From: CAVORB01 sp963736235
GTDB lineage: Bacteria; Pseudomonadota; Gammaproteobacteria; Chromatiales; Chromatiaceae
Assembly: GCA_963736235.1 (NCBI GenBank)
Contig: CAVTOR010000031.1
Location: forward strand, 744,001-808,000
Direction: 5' to 3'
Length of the DNA: 64,000 bases
Shown: positions 1 to 9,059 of the stretch, in pieces
Layout: each line of letters opens with the position of its first letter
How positions within the stretch are numbered: the first letter of the stretch is position 1
Position numbers and translations under genes: made by a program
The notes under the pieces: generated by a model
Told to the model about the DNA's origin: nothing
Seen by the model: only the letters and a program-made list of their open reading frames with translations
Database searches by the model: none

Positions 1-402
1 CGTCCAGGCGCGAAACAGGTAGTTGCCCTTGAAGAAGCTGTTGTGGCCGTAGCAGGCGTGGGCGATGACCAGGGCCTGCATGGGCAGCGTGTTCTCCTCC
101 ATGAGATAGGAGATGCAGGGATCCGAATTGATCACGATCTCGTAGGCGAGGCCCATCTGGCCGCGGCGGTACGTCTGCTCCGTGGCCACGAACTGCTTGC
201 CGAATGACCAGTGGTGGTAGCCGATGGGCAGCCCGATCGACGAGTAGGCGTCGATCATCTGCTCCGAGCTGATCACCTCGATCTGGTTGGCGTAGGTGTC
301 GAGCCCGTAGTGGTCGCGGGCGACGCGCCCGATTTCCTGGTCGAAGCGCTCCAGCAGCGGGAAGCTCCACTCGGAGGACTCGGAAATGATGCGGCGGGTC
401 AT
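1..402 (-). CDS. SpoVR family protein, N-terminal part (gene runs off the window)
   Basis: Only the first 134 codons are present; the gene continues past the left edge. The protein starts MTRRIISESSEWSF and contains the well-conserved SpoVR stretch around NSDPCISYLMEENT followed by ALVIAHACYGHNSFFKGN. The ATG overlaps the stop of the DUF444 gene upstream as ATGA, so the two are translationally coupled. SpoVR homologues (YcgB in E. coli) are large cytoplasmic proteins of about 510 residues whose biochemical role is unsettled. In proteobacteria they sit in a stress and stationary-phase operon with PrkA and YeaH, exactly as here. Confidence 0.93.
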   Translation of the reverse strand, partial: MTRRIISESSEWSFPLLERFDQEIGRVARDHYGLDTYANQIEVISSEQMIDAYSSIGLPIGYHHWSFGKQFVATEQTYRRGQMGLAYEIVINSDPCISYLMEENTLPMQALVIAHACYGHNSFFKGNYLFRAWT

Positions 403-1671
403 GCCTCCTGCCTCTTGAACAGCTCCCGGAATACCGGGTAGATGTCATCCGCGCCCCCGATCTCCTGCATGGCGAAATGCGGGTGCAGGGCCTTCACCTC
501 CTGGTAGGCGTACCAGAGGCTCTGATGCTGCCGGGGGGTGATCTCGACGTAGGCGTAGTAGCGCATCAGGGGCATCAGCCTGGCGGTGAGAATCTCGCGG
601 CAGATGAACGAGTCGGAGTCCCAGTTGTCCCCGTCCGAGGCCTGGGCGGCGTAGATGTTCCACACGCCCGGGTCGTAGCGCTCGCGCAGGATGTCGTGGG
701 CCAGGTTCAGCGCGCTGGAGACCACAGTGCCGCCGGTCTCGCGGGAGTAGAAGAACTCCTGTTCGTCCACCTCCTGGGCGACCGTGTGGTGACGCACGAA
801 GACGACGTCGATCTTGTCGTAGTTCCGCTGGAGGAACAGGTAGAGCAGGATGAAGAAGCGCTTGGCCAGGTTCTTGCGCACCTGATCCATGGAGCCGGAG
901 ACGTCCATGATGCAGAGCATCACCGCCTTGCTGGTGGGCTCCGGCTGCTTGACGAAGCTCTGGTAGCGCAGATCGAAGGTATCGATGAAGGGCAGCGCCG
1001 CGATCCTGGTCTTGAGGCGGTCGATCTCCTCGCGCATGTCCAGGATGCGGACATCGTCCTCCTCGGCTCCCGCCGTGAGCAGGACGTCGATCTCCTCCTG
1101 CAGCTCGCGGATCCGGGCGCGGTAAGGTCCGCCGAGCGCGGTGCGCCGGGCGACAGCGCCCTTCAGGGAGCGCACGACGTCGATGTTGGTCGGCGCGCCG
1201 TCGGTGCTGATAGCCGGCGCGCAGATACTTGAACTCCGTGGTGCCGATCAGCTGATTGCGTACCAGATTGGGCAGCTCCAGGTCGTCGAACATCAGGTCG
1301 AGGAACTCGTCGCGCGAGAGATCGAAGACGAAATCGTCCTCACCCGTGCCCGCGTTGCCCGCCTTGCCCTGTCCGCTGCCGCCCCCCGCCCCGCCCTCCG
1401 GGCGCTGGATACGATCGCCGGTCGTGAAGTCCTTGTTGCCCGGGTGCACCATCTCCCGGGTGCCGCCCGGGCCATGATGGAACACGGGCTCGGAGATGTC
1501 CTTGGCGGGAATGCCGACCTTCTCCCCGCTGTCGGTGTCCGTGATGCTGCGGCGATTGACGGCGTCGGCGACCGCGCGCTTGAGCTGGGTCTTGTAACGG
1601 CGGAGGAACCGCTGCCGGTTAACGGTGCTCTTGTTCTTTCCGTTCAGACGCCGATCAATGATGTGGGACAT
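399..1671 (-). CDS. yeaH: YeaH/YhbH family (DUF444) VWA-like protein, one frameshift
   Basis: This is the DUF444 protein that partners the PrkA kinase. The N-terminal part (MSHIIDRRLNGKNKS to GTTEFKYLRAGY) and the C-terminal part (VRSLKGAVARRTAL to the end) lie in different frames and join near 1210. One extra base after GGC TAT there moves the reading away from the expected AGYSTDGAPTNIDVV. The second half carries a MIDAS-like MDVSGSM motif typical of von Willebrand A folds. Span is 1273 nt (424.3 codons), against about 427 residues for E. coli YeaH. The middle member of prkA-yeaH-spoVR; its stop overlaps the spoVR start. The frameshift may be a sequencing error, since both halves are otherwise well conserved. 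Confidence 0.9.
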
Positions 1672-1755
1672 ACGTCTACCAGAAGATTGTGGGGCGCTCG
1701 CTTGCGGGGCGGCGCCACCTGCCAGTGACCCCCTGTCGCGCCCGCGCCGGCGCCC

Positions 1756-3678
1756 TTACTGCGACTTGCGCACCCGCAGATACCACTCCGAGAGCAGCCG
1801 AACCTGCTTGGGCGTGTAGCCCTTGTCCACCATGCGATCGACGAACTGGTCGTGCTTCTTCTGCTCGTCCGCCGAGGCCTTGGTGTTGAACGAGATGACC
1901 GGCAGCAGATCCTCGGTGTTGGAGAACATCTTCTTCTCGATCACCACCCGCAGCTTCTCGTAGCTGGTCCACTTGGGATTGGCGCCGGCATTCTTGGCGC
2001 GCGCCCGCAGCACGAAGTTGACGATCTCGTTGCGGAAGTCCTTGGGATTGGAGATGCCCGCCGGTTTCTCGATCTTCTCCAGCTCCTCGTTGAGCATGGC
2101 GCGATCCATCATCTCGCCGGTGTCGGGGTCCCGATACTCCTGGTCCTGGATCCAGTAGTCCGCGTAGGTGACGTAGCGGTCGAAGATGTTCTGGCCGTAC
2201 TCGGAGTAGGACTCCAGGTAGGCGGTCTGCAGCTCCTTGCCGATCATCTCCGCATAGCGCGGAGCGAGGTACTGCTTGAGGAAACCCAGGTATCTCTCCT
2301 GCATCTCGGGCGGCAGCTGCTCGCGGGCGATCTGCTTCTCGAGCACGTACAGCAGGTGAACCGGGTTCGCGGCCACCTCCTGATGGTCGAAATTGAACAC
2401 CTGGGAGAGGATCTTGAAGGCGAACCGGGTCGAGATGCCGGACATGCCCTCGTCCACACCCGCGTAGTCCTGGTACTCCTGGATCGATTTAGCCTTGGGG
2501 TCCGTGTCCTTGAGGTTCTCACCGTTGTAGACCCGCATCTTGGAGTAGATGCTGGAGTTCTCAGGCTCCTTCAGGCGCGTCAGGACGGAGAACTGGGCCA
2601 TCATCCCCAGCGTACCGGGGGCGCAGGGGGAATCGGACAGGGTGCTGTCGCGCAGCAGCTTCTCGTAGATGTGCACCTCCTCGTCCACCCGCAGGCAGTA
2701 GGGCACCTTGACGATGAACACGCGGTCGAGGAAGGCCTCGTTATTCTTGTTGTTGCGGAAGCTCTGCCACTCCGACTCGTTCGAGTGGGCGAGTATGATG
2801 CCTTGGAAGGGCAGCGCCGACAGGCCCTCGGTGCCGTTGTAGTTGCCTTCCTGGGTGGCGGTGAGCAGGGGGTGCAGCACCTTGATTGGCGCCTTGAACA
2901 TCTCCACGAACTCCATCAGCCCCTGGTTGGCACGGCAAAGGGCGCCGGAGTAGCTGTAGGCGTCGGCATCGTGCTGGGCGAAGCGCTCGAGCTGGCGGAT
3001 GTCGACCTTGCCGACCAGCGAGGAGATGTCCTGGTTGTTCTCGTCCCCCGGCTCGGTCTTGGCGATCGCCACCTGCTCGAGAATGGATGGGTGGAGCTTG
3101 GCGACGCGGAACTTGGTGATGTCGCCGTTGTACTCCTGGAGGCGCTTTACCGCCCAGGGGGACATGGTGGCCCGCAGGTGACGGGCGGGAATGCCATAGT
3201 CGTCCTCCAGGATCCGGCCGTCCTCCTCCGGTGAGAACAAGCCGAGGGGCGACTCGAACACCGGCGAGCCCTCGATGGCGTAGAAGGGGATCTTCTCCAT
3301 CAGCTCCTTGAGCTTCTCGGCGAGCGAGGACTTGCCGCCGCCGACCGGTCCGAGCAGGTACAGGATCTGCTTCTTTTCCTCCAGGCCCTGGGCGGCGTGC
3401 TTGAGGTAGGAGACCAGGTGCTCGATGGACTCTTCCATCCCGTAGAACTCGAAGAAGGCGGGATAACGCTTGAGCACCTTGTTCTGGAAGATGCGGCTCA
3501 GTCGCGGGTCGTTGCGCGTGTCGAGCAGCTCGGGTTCACCGATGGCCATGAGCAGGCGCTCACCCGGGCCCGCGTAGGCCGATGGATCCTGCTTACACAG
3601 CTCCAGGTACTCGTCCAGGCTCATGACCTCCTCGCGGGATGACTCGTAGCGGGCCTGGTAGCGTTCGAATATCGACAT
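1756..3678 (-). CDS. prkA: PrkA/YeaG family serine protein kinase
   Basis: A 640-residue protein starting MSIFERYQARYESSREEV, close to the 644 residues of E. coli YeaG. An N-terminal AAA-like PrkA domain contains the P-loop LLGPVGGGKSSLAEK (about residues 110-125); the C-terminal half is the PrkA kinase-like region. I chose the ATG at 3678 because a GAGGTG ribosome site lies a few bases upstream; an in-frame ATG at 3690 overlaps that site and is less likely. First gene of the prkA-yeaH-spoVR unit, with an 84-base gap to yeaH. The family is linked to stationary-phase, nitrogen-starvation and acid responses in enterics. Confidence 0.95.
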   Translation of the reverse strand: MSIFERYQARYESSREEVMSLDEYLELCKQDPSAYAGPGERLLMAIGEPELLDTRNDPRLSRIFQNKVLKRYPAFFEFYGMEESIEHLVSYLKHAAQGLEEKKQILYLLGPVGGGKSSLAEKLKELMEKIPFYAIEGSPVFESPLGLFSPEEDGRILEDDYGIPARHLRATMSPWAVKRLQEYNGDITKFRVAKLHPSILEQVAIAKTEPGDENNQDISSLVGKVDIRQLERFAQHDADAYSYSGALCRANQGLMEFVEMFKAPIKVLHPLLTATQEGNYNGTEGLSALPFQGIILAHSNESEWQSFRNNKNNEAFLDRVFIVKVPYCLRVDEEVHIYEKLLRDSTLSDSPCAPGTLGMMAQFSVLTRLKEPENSSIYSKMRVYNGENLKDTDPKAKSIQEYQDYAGVDEGMSGISTRFAFKILSQVFNFDHQEVAANPVHLLYVLEKQIAREQLPPEMQERYLGFLKQYLAPRYAEMIGKELQTAYLESYSEYGQNIFDRYVTYADYWIQDQEYRDPDTGEMMDRAMLNEELEKIEKPAGISNPKDFRNEIVNFVLRARAKNAGANPKWTSYEKLRVVIEKKMFSNTEDLLPVISFNTKASADEQKKHDQFVDRMVDKGYTPKQVRLLSEWYLRVRKSQ

Positions 3679-4119
3679 ACTGCACCTCATTGAAAATTGG
3701 CTCTGGTGATGTCCTGGGCAAACAGATCCTCACCGCGACAAAGACCGAATAGGGTCGGAAGCGGGCTCTCAACAAGAGGAAAGAACTGAAAACGGCATAC
3801 CCGGAATCACTGCAAGGTCCGAACCATGCTACGAGCCGCGGCAGATGGCGGCGGCCCCGCGTGGTCGGAAACTCCGGATCATGCCTGCGGCTGCCGCGCC
3901 TGCACCTTTTTGGCGCATCCCATGAACAGCTCCTCCTCCACGATGACGCGCTCGTTCTTGGTTTCGTTCCGCGCTTACAAGCAGTTTAGACGGGTTTCTC
4001 GGAAGCAGGTTCAAGCCCTGCCCCGATCAGAGGCAGGCATTCGCCCGGAAAACGCCGATCCCCCGCGGACAGGCTTAGCGCCCCGCCACCTCCCGCATCG
4101 ACGGCAGGTAAGGGGAAGA
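3679..4119. other. Intergenic region upstream of prkA and downstream of the permease
   Basis: About 440 bases without a convincing gene. Open frames of 60-110 codons exist on both strands but lack ribosome sites, family resemblance and coding character. The promoter of the prkA operon should lie at the left end, but no clear -35/-10 pair was seen. On the minus strand a GAGGAGGAG precedes an ATG near 3925, followed by only 14 codons; I do not call it. Confidence 0.5.
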
Positions 4120-5412
4120 TCAAACGCCTCGGCGTCTGCGCAGCAGCAGGCCACCTAGCGCCAACAGCCCCCCCGCCGCAAGCAGCGGCAGCGGCCGTTC
4201 CCAGCCCACGACCAGCAGGCTCGCACCGGTCACGGAAAGAAACGCTAGGGGCGGCAGCGGATAGAGGGGGACCCGGTAGGGCCTTTCGAGACCCGGCTCT
4301 TGCCACCGCAGCCGAAATACCCCGGCAACGGTGAGCAGCGCGAACAGGGAAAGGGTGAAGCCGGCGAAGGTGAGGACCGCCTCGAAGGAGTCGGTCGCGA
4401 TAAACCCGAGGGCGATCCCCTGCTGCAGCAACACCGCCCGCGTCGGTGCGCCGCGCTGATTACGCACCGACAGGAAACGAAACGCGGGCAGGTCCTCGCC
4501 GATTGCCGCCAGTACCCTCGGCCCTGCCAGGACCATGGCGCTGATGGTGGAAAGCAGGAGCAAGCTGAGAACCACGCTCAACATCGCCCCGCCCGCCGCG
4601 CCGAAGATGCCGCGGGCCGATAGGGCGCCGACCTCGACGGTTCCCGGCAGGTCGCCGCCGTCGATGGTGCGCAGGAACGTGAGATTGAGCAGGAGGTAAA
4701 GCGCGGTGACGACGAGTGTCCCGTGCACCAAAGCGCGGGGCACGGCGCGCTGCGGATCACTGACCTCGTCCACCACATAGGCCGCCGCGTTCCAACCGGA
4801 ATAGGCATAGGAAACGTAGATGAGGGAAAGCGCGAAGGGCGCGCTCAGGATAGCGTCCAGGGTCCCTTCGCCGGGAGTCACCGTCAGGTGCCCCGGAACC
4901 GCCGCCGTCAGCAATCCGGCTACCGAAAACAGGACGATGACGACGATCTTGAACAGGGTGGAGGCGACCTGGAAGACCCCGCCGAGCTTCAGATCAAAGG
5001 CGTGGAGAGCGGTCACCAAAACGACGGTGGAAACCGCGATCCAAGCCGGATCCACGTCCGCGAAAACGCTCGCGTAGCGCCCGATTGCCATGGCCGCCAG
5101 CGCAATCGGCGCGGAGAAGCCGACGGTCACCGACACCCAGCCCGCCAGCTGTCCCAGCACCGGGTGATAGATGCGGGAGAGAAAGTGATATTCGCCACCG
5201 GACCTCGGAAGCGCCGCCGCCAGCTCCGCGTACGACAGCGCCCCGCACAGGGCGGTAAGCCCGCCGAGCACCCAGAGCAGCAGCAACGCCGACCCGTCCG
5301 GCACGCCCTGCGCCTGCAGGCCCAAGGTCGTGAACACACCGGTCCCGACCATGTTGGCGATCACGATCAGGACCGCGGTGCGGTAGTCGATGAAGCGGCG
5401 GATGTTCGACAT
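4120..5412 (-). CDS. APC superfamily amino acid permease
   Basis: A 430-residue hydrophobic protein with about 12 predicted membrane segments. It opens with the APC signature of TM1 (VLIVIANMVGTGVFTTLG), where the broken GTG helix binds the substrate amino/carboxyl groups. ELAAALPRSGGEYHFL in TM3 is the other family hallmark. It resembles the LAT/amino acid transporter group, but the substrate cannot be read from the sequence. The C-terminus ends in a short Arg run (LLLRRRRGV). It stands alone; the sequence upstream of its start is short and interrupted at 5533 by the group II intron. Translation starts at the only suitable ATG, MSNIRRFIDYRTA. Confidence 0.88.
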   Translation of the reverse strand: MSNIRRFIDYRTAVLIVIANMVGTGVFTTLGLQAQGVPDGSALLLLWVLGGLTALCGALSYAELAAALPRSGGEYHFLSRIYHPVLGQLAGWVSVTVGFSAPIALAAMAIGRYASVFADVDPAWIAVSTVVLVTALHAFDLKLGGVFQVASTLFKIVVIVLFSVAGLLTAAVPGHLTVTPGEGTLDAILSAPFALSLIYVSYAYSGWNAAAYVVDEVSDPQRAVPRALVHGTLVVTALYLLLNLTFLRTIDGGDLPGTVEVGALSARGIFGAAGGAMLSVVLSLLLLSTISAMVLAGPRVLAAIGEDLPAFRFLSVRNQRGAPTRAVLLQQGIALGFIATDSFEAVLTFAGFTLSLFALLTVAGVFRLRWQEPGLERPYRVPLYPLPPLAFLSVTGASLLVVGWERPLPLLAAGGLLALGGLLLRRRRGV

Positions 5413-5532
5413 CAGCCATCAGACTAGCCCTTCCCGGGTCCTGTTGTAACCTCGCTGTGCAATCGCGGCCCGTCGCGCGGACCAGCCGGGTAGCAACCGC
5501 AATGAAAGCACGGCGCCACGCACGGATCTCGG

Positions 5533-7363
5533 ATCGGGATAGGGGCGGTCAGCTTAGCTGACCGAGCCCCTCCCACACCACCCGGCATGCGGGTCCGCAC
5601 CGGGCGGTTCGAGAAGTTGAGGTCATGAGAGGCGGGGAACGCCGAGTCGGTTGAAGTAGGCAATGGGCAAGATCCGGTTCAGCTCCATACGGCTGTTGCG
5701 CCACCAACGGCGAGTGTTACCCGCCACCCGTGCCGCCTGATTCCGGCTCGCACCCAGAGCCCGTAACTCCCGATACACCGTTGTCCCCCGGCGCCAGTGT
5801 TTGAGCTGCAGCGCACGCAAGCGGTGCCGCAGCCACTCGTCGAGCGCACGAAACACCCCCGGCGTCTGCGCCAGGTAGAAGTAAGCCTTCCAACCCGGCA
5901 CATAGGACCGAAGACGCTCGGCCACCTCCGGCAGGCTGCGCCCACAGGAGCGACGCGTCAGTTGGCGGATACGTTGCTTGAAGGTGGTCAGCGCCTTTCG
6001 TGCCACCGCGTACTTGATCCGGTCATCCGCACTGCGCCACAGTTCGTAGCCCAGAAACTTGCGACCGGTCGCCGCAGCGACGGCCGTTTTGGCCTCATTC
6101 ACCTTCAGATGGAGCCGTTCGTAGAGGCGACGCAGACCTTTCAATACTCGTTCACCCGCCCGTTGACTGCGTACATAGACGTTGCAGTCATCGGCGTAGC
6201 GCACGAAGTGATGGCCGCGCTTCTCCAGTTCCCGATCCACCTCGTCCAGCAACACGTTGGTCAACAGCGGGGAGAGCGGCCCGCCTTGCGGCGTTCCCTC
6301 GTAGCGCTGCATGAGCACGCCACCATCCATGATCCCAGCCAGCAGGTAACGACGGATCAGCCGCAGAACGGCCTTGTCGTCGATCCGCCGCGACAACCGA
6401 TCCATCAGGATGTCGTGATTGACCCGATCGAAGAAGCTCTCCAGGTCCACATCGACCACCACCCGGTAGCCGTCCTGCACGTAGCGCTGTGCTTGCCGCA
6501 CCGCCTCGTGCGCCTTGCGCCCCGGGCGGAAGCCATGGCTGTGGTCGGAAAACGTCGGGTCCACCATCGGCTGGAGGATTTGCAGGAGGGCTTGTTGAAT
6601 TAGCCGATCCGTGACCGTCGGGATACCCAATTCCCGTACTCCACCTCCAGGCTTCGGGATCTGTACACGCCGCACCGGCTCAGGCCGATAGCTGCCCTCC
6701 AGTAACGCCTCCCGAATCCGGGGCCAGTGGGTCTTGAGGTACTCGCCGGTCTGTGCAACCGTCAATCCATCCACCCCAGCACTGCCGCGGTTGGCCTTGA
6801 CCCGCTTCCAGGCCAAGACCATGTTTCCTCTCGCGAGCGCCCGCTCCAGCAGGTCTCGCCCTGAGCCTTCGCTCTCATGCCGCGCTGGTCCTGCTTCATC
6901 GCGGCCGATCCTCCGCCGGGCTTCACCCCGCCTCGTCTCGGCTCGCCCCGGTTGCCCGGGCTTCTGATGCCTTGCAATGCCAAGCGACACGTTCGTCGGC
7001 TCTCCTTCTCGTTCGGCCCTTCGCCTTGCGGCTACTACGACCTCTGCTGACTTCTCGCTCCGGCTCGTCACCGTCGCCTCTTCAGGCATAAGGCGAGATC
7101 TCCCCAGGTAAGAACGCACTCCTTCACTGCACAACCGCCGAATTTACGCCGCTTCGCCTTGATCACGAGAGCTTCGCGGTATCTTGCCCGCTCGCCCTGC
7201 TCGGCGGCGCCTTCTATCCGATTCTTGTCCATCGGCTCGCAGCTTCGCTCCACGCTTCCTCCCCACACTCGGTCACCCTCATGCAGTTGCGCTTCACTTC
7301 GTTCGCTGTGATCAACTCACGGTGGGACTTGCACCCACAAGAGTGCGCCCATGCTGGGCGCAC
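5533..7363 (-). mobile_element. Group II intron, copy 1 (class C-like), inserted after the prpD terminator
   Basis: A 1831-nt retroelement read on the minus strand. The 5' end at 7363 begins GTGCGCCCAGCATGGGCGCA, the group II GUGYG start. The 3' end at 5533 finishes CTATCCCGAT, matching the AY end rule. Domain V is recognisable at about 5576-5608 (CCGCCCGG stem, GGACCC internal segment, CCGGGTGG stem), followed by a domain VI-like hairpin (GGTCAGCTAAGCTGACC). Homology with the second copy at 41414-43244 begins and ends at these boundaries, with a constant offset of 35881 bases. The upstream exon is an intrinsic terminator hairpin ending TTTTTCTT, the insertion habit of class IIC introns. The subclass is inferred from this site preference. 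Confidence 0.93.
5623..7134 (-). CDS. ltrA: Group II intron reverse transcriptase/maturase (copy 1)
   Basis: A 503-residue intron-encoded protein. RT blocks run from about residue 90 to 360: FSDHSHGFRPGRKAHEA (RT2), VVVDVDLESFFDRVNHD (RT3), YEGTPQGGPLSPLL (RT4) and the catalytic YADD at 313-316 (RT5). The maturase X domain (GIIM type) follows at about 380-460. No HNH endonuclease domain is visible, consistent with class C introns, which need no second-strand nuclease. The first 90 residues are basic and low in recognisable motifs; a start at Met16 is equally possible. Both Asp of YADD are intact, so it should be active. The protein is identical to the copy encoded at 41504-43015. Confidence 0.95.
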   Translation of the reverse strand: MCSEGVRSYLGRSRLMPEEATVTSRSEKSAEVVVAARRRAEREGEPTNVSLGIARHQKPGQPGRAETRRGEARRRIGRDEAGPARHESEGSGRDLLERALARGNMVLAWKRVKANRGSAGVDGLTVAQTGEYLKTHWPRIREALLEGSYRPEPVRRVQIPKPGGGVRELGIPTVTDRLIQQALLQILQPMVDPTFSDHSHGFRPGRKAHEAVRQAQRYVQDGYRVVVDVDLESFFDRVNHDILMDRLSRRIDDKAVLRLIRRYLLAGIMDGGVLMQRYEGTPQGGPLSPLLTNVLLDEVDRELEKRGHHFVRYADDCNVYVRSQRAGERVLKGLRRLYERLHLKVNEAKTAVAAATGRKFLGYELWRSADDRIKYAVARKALTTFKQRIRQLTRRSCGRSLPEVAERLRSYVPGWKAYFYLAQTPGVFRALDEWLRHRLRALQLKHWRRGTTVYRELRALGASRNQAARVAGNTRRWWRNSRMELNRILPIAYFNRLGVPRLS

Positions 7364-7389
7364 AAGAAAAAGCCCGGCGGCTGCCGGGC
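7364..7389 (-). terminator. Rho-independent terminator of the prp operon, target of intron copy 1
   Basis: On the minus strand a 7-bp GC stem (GCCCGGC/GCCGGGC, 7372-7378 with 7383-7389), a 4-nt loop and the tract TTTTTCTT lie about 115 bases past the prpD stop. The intron begins with the next base (7363). The hairpin has the same stem and loop lengths as the terminator after groEL, which holds intron copy 2. Confidence 0.88.
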
Positions 7390-7503
7390 GAACTGTCTCC
7401 TTTTAAAGAGACGAGGAGGACTCGGGTTGGGCGGCTCGATGTACCCGTCCGCGGGCCATCTCGGGCGCGCCGGGGTACAACCGTCCGTGTGTCGGAACTC
7501 GGC

Positions 7504-8952
7504 TCAGATCACGAGCAGGTCCATGAACTTGTTGACCGGGGTGGCGGCCAGGCCCTCGGCATCCAGGCACAGGTCGTAGATCCGCCGCGCCTGGCCCTTG
7601 GGGAAGCGGGTGTGCAGGGCGTCGAGGAACTTGCGCTCCAGGACCGGGATGCCCTCGGCCCGCCGGCGGCGATGGCCGATGGGGTAGTCGATGGCGACCA
7701 CATCGGTGCTGCTGCCGTCCTTGAAGAAGACCTGGATGGCGTTGCCGATCGAGCGCTTGTCCGCGTCGAGATACTCGCGCGTGAAGCGCTCGTCCTCGCG
7801 CACCAGCATCTTGTCGCGCAGGACGTCGATGCGGGGGTCGGCGGCCACCTCGTCCTCGTAGTGGTCCGCGGTCAGCTCGCCGTGGATCAGGCCAATCGCT
7901 ACCATGTACTGCAGGCAGTGATCGCGGTCCGCCGGATTGTACAGCGGGCCTTGCTTGCTGATGATGCGCACCGCGGACTCCTGGGTGGCGAGCTCGATGC
8001 GGTCGATCTCGTCCAGCCGATCCTTGACCTGCTCATGCAGGATCACGGCACACTCCACCGCCGTCTGGGCGTGGAACTCCGCCGGGAAGCTGATCTTGAA
8101 CAGGATCTGCTCCATGACATAGCTGCCGTAGGGGCGCTGGAAGGCGAACTTCTTGCCCTTGAACAGGACGTCGTAGAAGCCCCAGGTTGGCGCGGTCAGC
8201 ACCGAGGGCAACCCCATCTCGCCCTTCTGCACCATCATGGCCAGACGCACCCCGCGAGAGCTGGCGTCGCCCGCCGCCCAGGACTTGCGCGATCCGGTAT
8301 TGGGCGCGTGGCGATAGGTGCGCAGGGACTGACCATCGACCCAGGCCTGGGACAGGGCATCGATGACCTGCTCCCGGCTCATGCCCAGCATGTGGGCCGC
8401 AACCGCCGCGGAAGCGACCTTCACCAGCACCACGTGGTCGAGCCCGACCCGGTTGAAGCTGTTCTCCAGGGCCAGCACGCCCTGAATCTCGTGGGCCTTG
8501 ATCATGTAGCCGAGCACGTCGCCCATGGTCAGCGGCGCCGCACCCTCCGAGACGGCCATGCGGCTCAGCCAGTCGGACAGGCCGAGAATGGCGCCCAGGT
8601 TGTCCGACGGGTGCCCCCACTCGGCGGCCAGCCAGGTGTCGTTGAAGTCCAGCCAGCGCACCAGGGCGCCGATGTCCCAGGCGGCCTTGACCGGGTCGAG
8701 CTCGAACTGCGTGCCCGGCACCCGCGCCCCGTGCGGCACGACGGTGCCGGTGGCGAGAGGGCCGAGGTGCTTGGTGCATTCGGGATACTGCAGCGCCAGC
8801 AGCGCGCAGCCCAGGCTGTCCATCAGGCAGTTGCGGGCCGTGTCTAAGGCCTCCTCGGATTCGATCTGGTAGTCGCAGACATAGTCGGCGATGTCCACCA
8901 GCTCCTGGTCGGGGTCCGGACGCAGATTGACGTCGACGTTGTGTGAGCTCAT
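7504..8952 (-). CDS. prpD: 2-methylcitrate dehydratase (MmgE/PrpD family)
   Basis: A 482-residue protein, nearly identical in length to E. coli PrpD (483). It belongs to the MmgE/PrpD fold and dehydrates 2-methylcitrate to 2-methyl-cis-aconitate in the cytoplasmic methylcitrate cycle. Recognisable stretches include WLDFNDTWLAAEWGHPSDN near residue 100 and SFPAEFHAQTAVE in the second half. The start MSSHNVDVNLRPD was chosen because it aligns with the family; the open frame extends further upstream without resemblance. Last gene of prpE-gntR-prpB-prpC-prpD. No acnD/prpF pair is present in the operon, so this is the PrpD-type variant of the pathway. Confidence 0.95.
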   Translation of the reverse strand: MSSHNVDVNLRPDPDQELVDIADYVCDYQIESEEALDTARNCLMDSLGCALLALQYPECTKHLGPLATGTVVPHGARVPGTQFELDPVKAAWDIGALVRWLDFNDTWLAAEWGHPSDNLGAILGLSDWLSRMAVSEGAAPLTMGDVLGYMIKAHEIQGVLALENSFNRVGLDHVVLVKVASAAVAAHMLGMSREQVIDALSQAWVDGQSLRTYRHAPNTGSRKSWAAGDASSRGVRLAMMVQKGEMGLPSVLTAPTWGFYDVLFKGKKFAFQRPYGSYVMEQILFKISFPAEFHAQTAVECAVILHEQVKDRLDEIDRIELATQESAVRIISKQGPLYNPADRDHCLQYMVAIGLIHGELTADHYEDEVAADPRIDVLRDKMLVREDERFTREYLDADKRSIGNAIQVFFKDGSSTDVVAIDYPIGHRRRRAEGIPVLERKFLDALHTRFPKGQARRIYDLCLDAEGLAATPVNKFMDLLVI

Positions 8953-9059
8953 TGGCGTTGTTTCTCGAATGTGGTCGCTGTCGGCGCAAGGAGCCCGATC
9001 AGCCCGATTCTGGCGATGGTTGACGATCAAGGGCGCAAGGCAAGGCCGGCCCGCTGGAG

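Noticed and set aside
1852..3234. Open frame of about 460 codons opposite prkA
   Set aside because: Leu/Val/His/Gly shadow of a clear PrkA gene.
3826..4158. Plus-strand frame of 110 codons between prkA and the permease
   Set aside because: No ribosome site, no motif, Arg/Pro/Ser-rich composition typical of chance frames.
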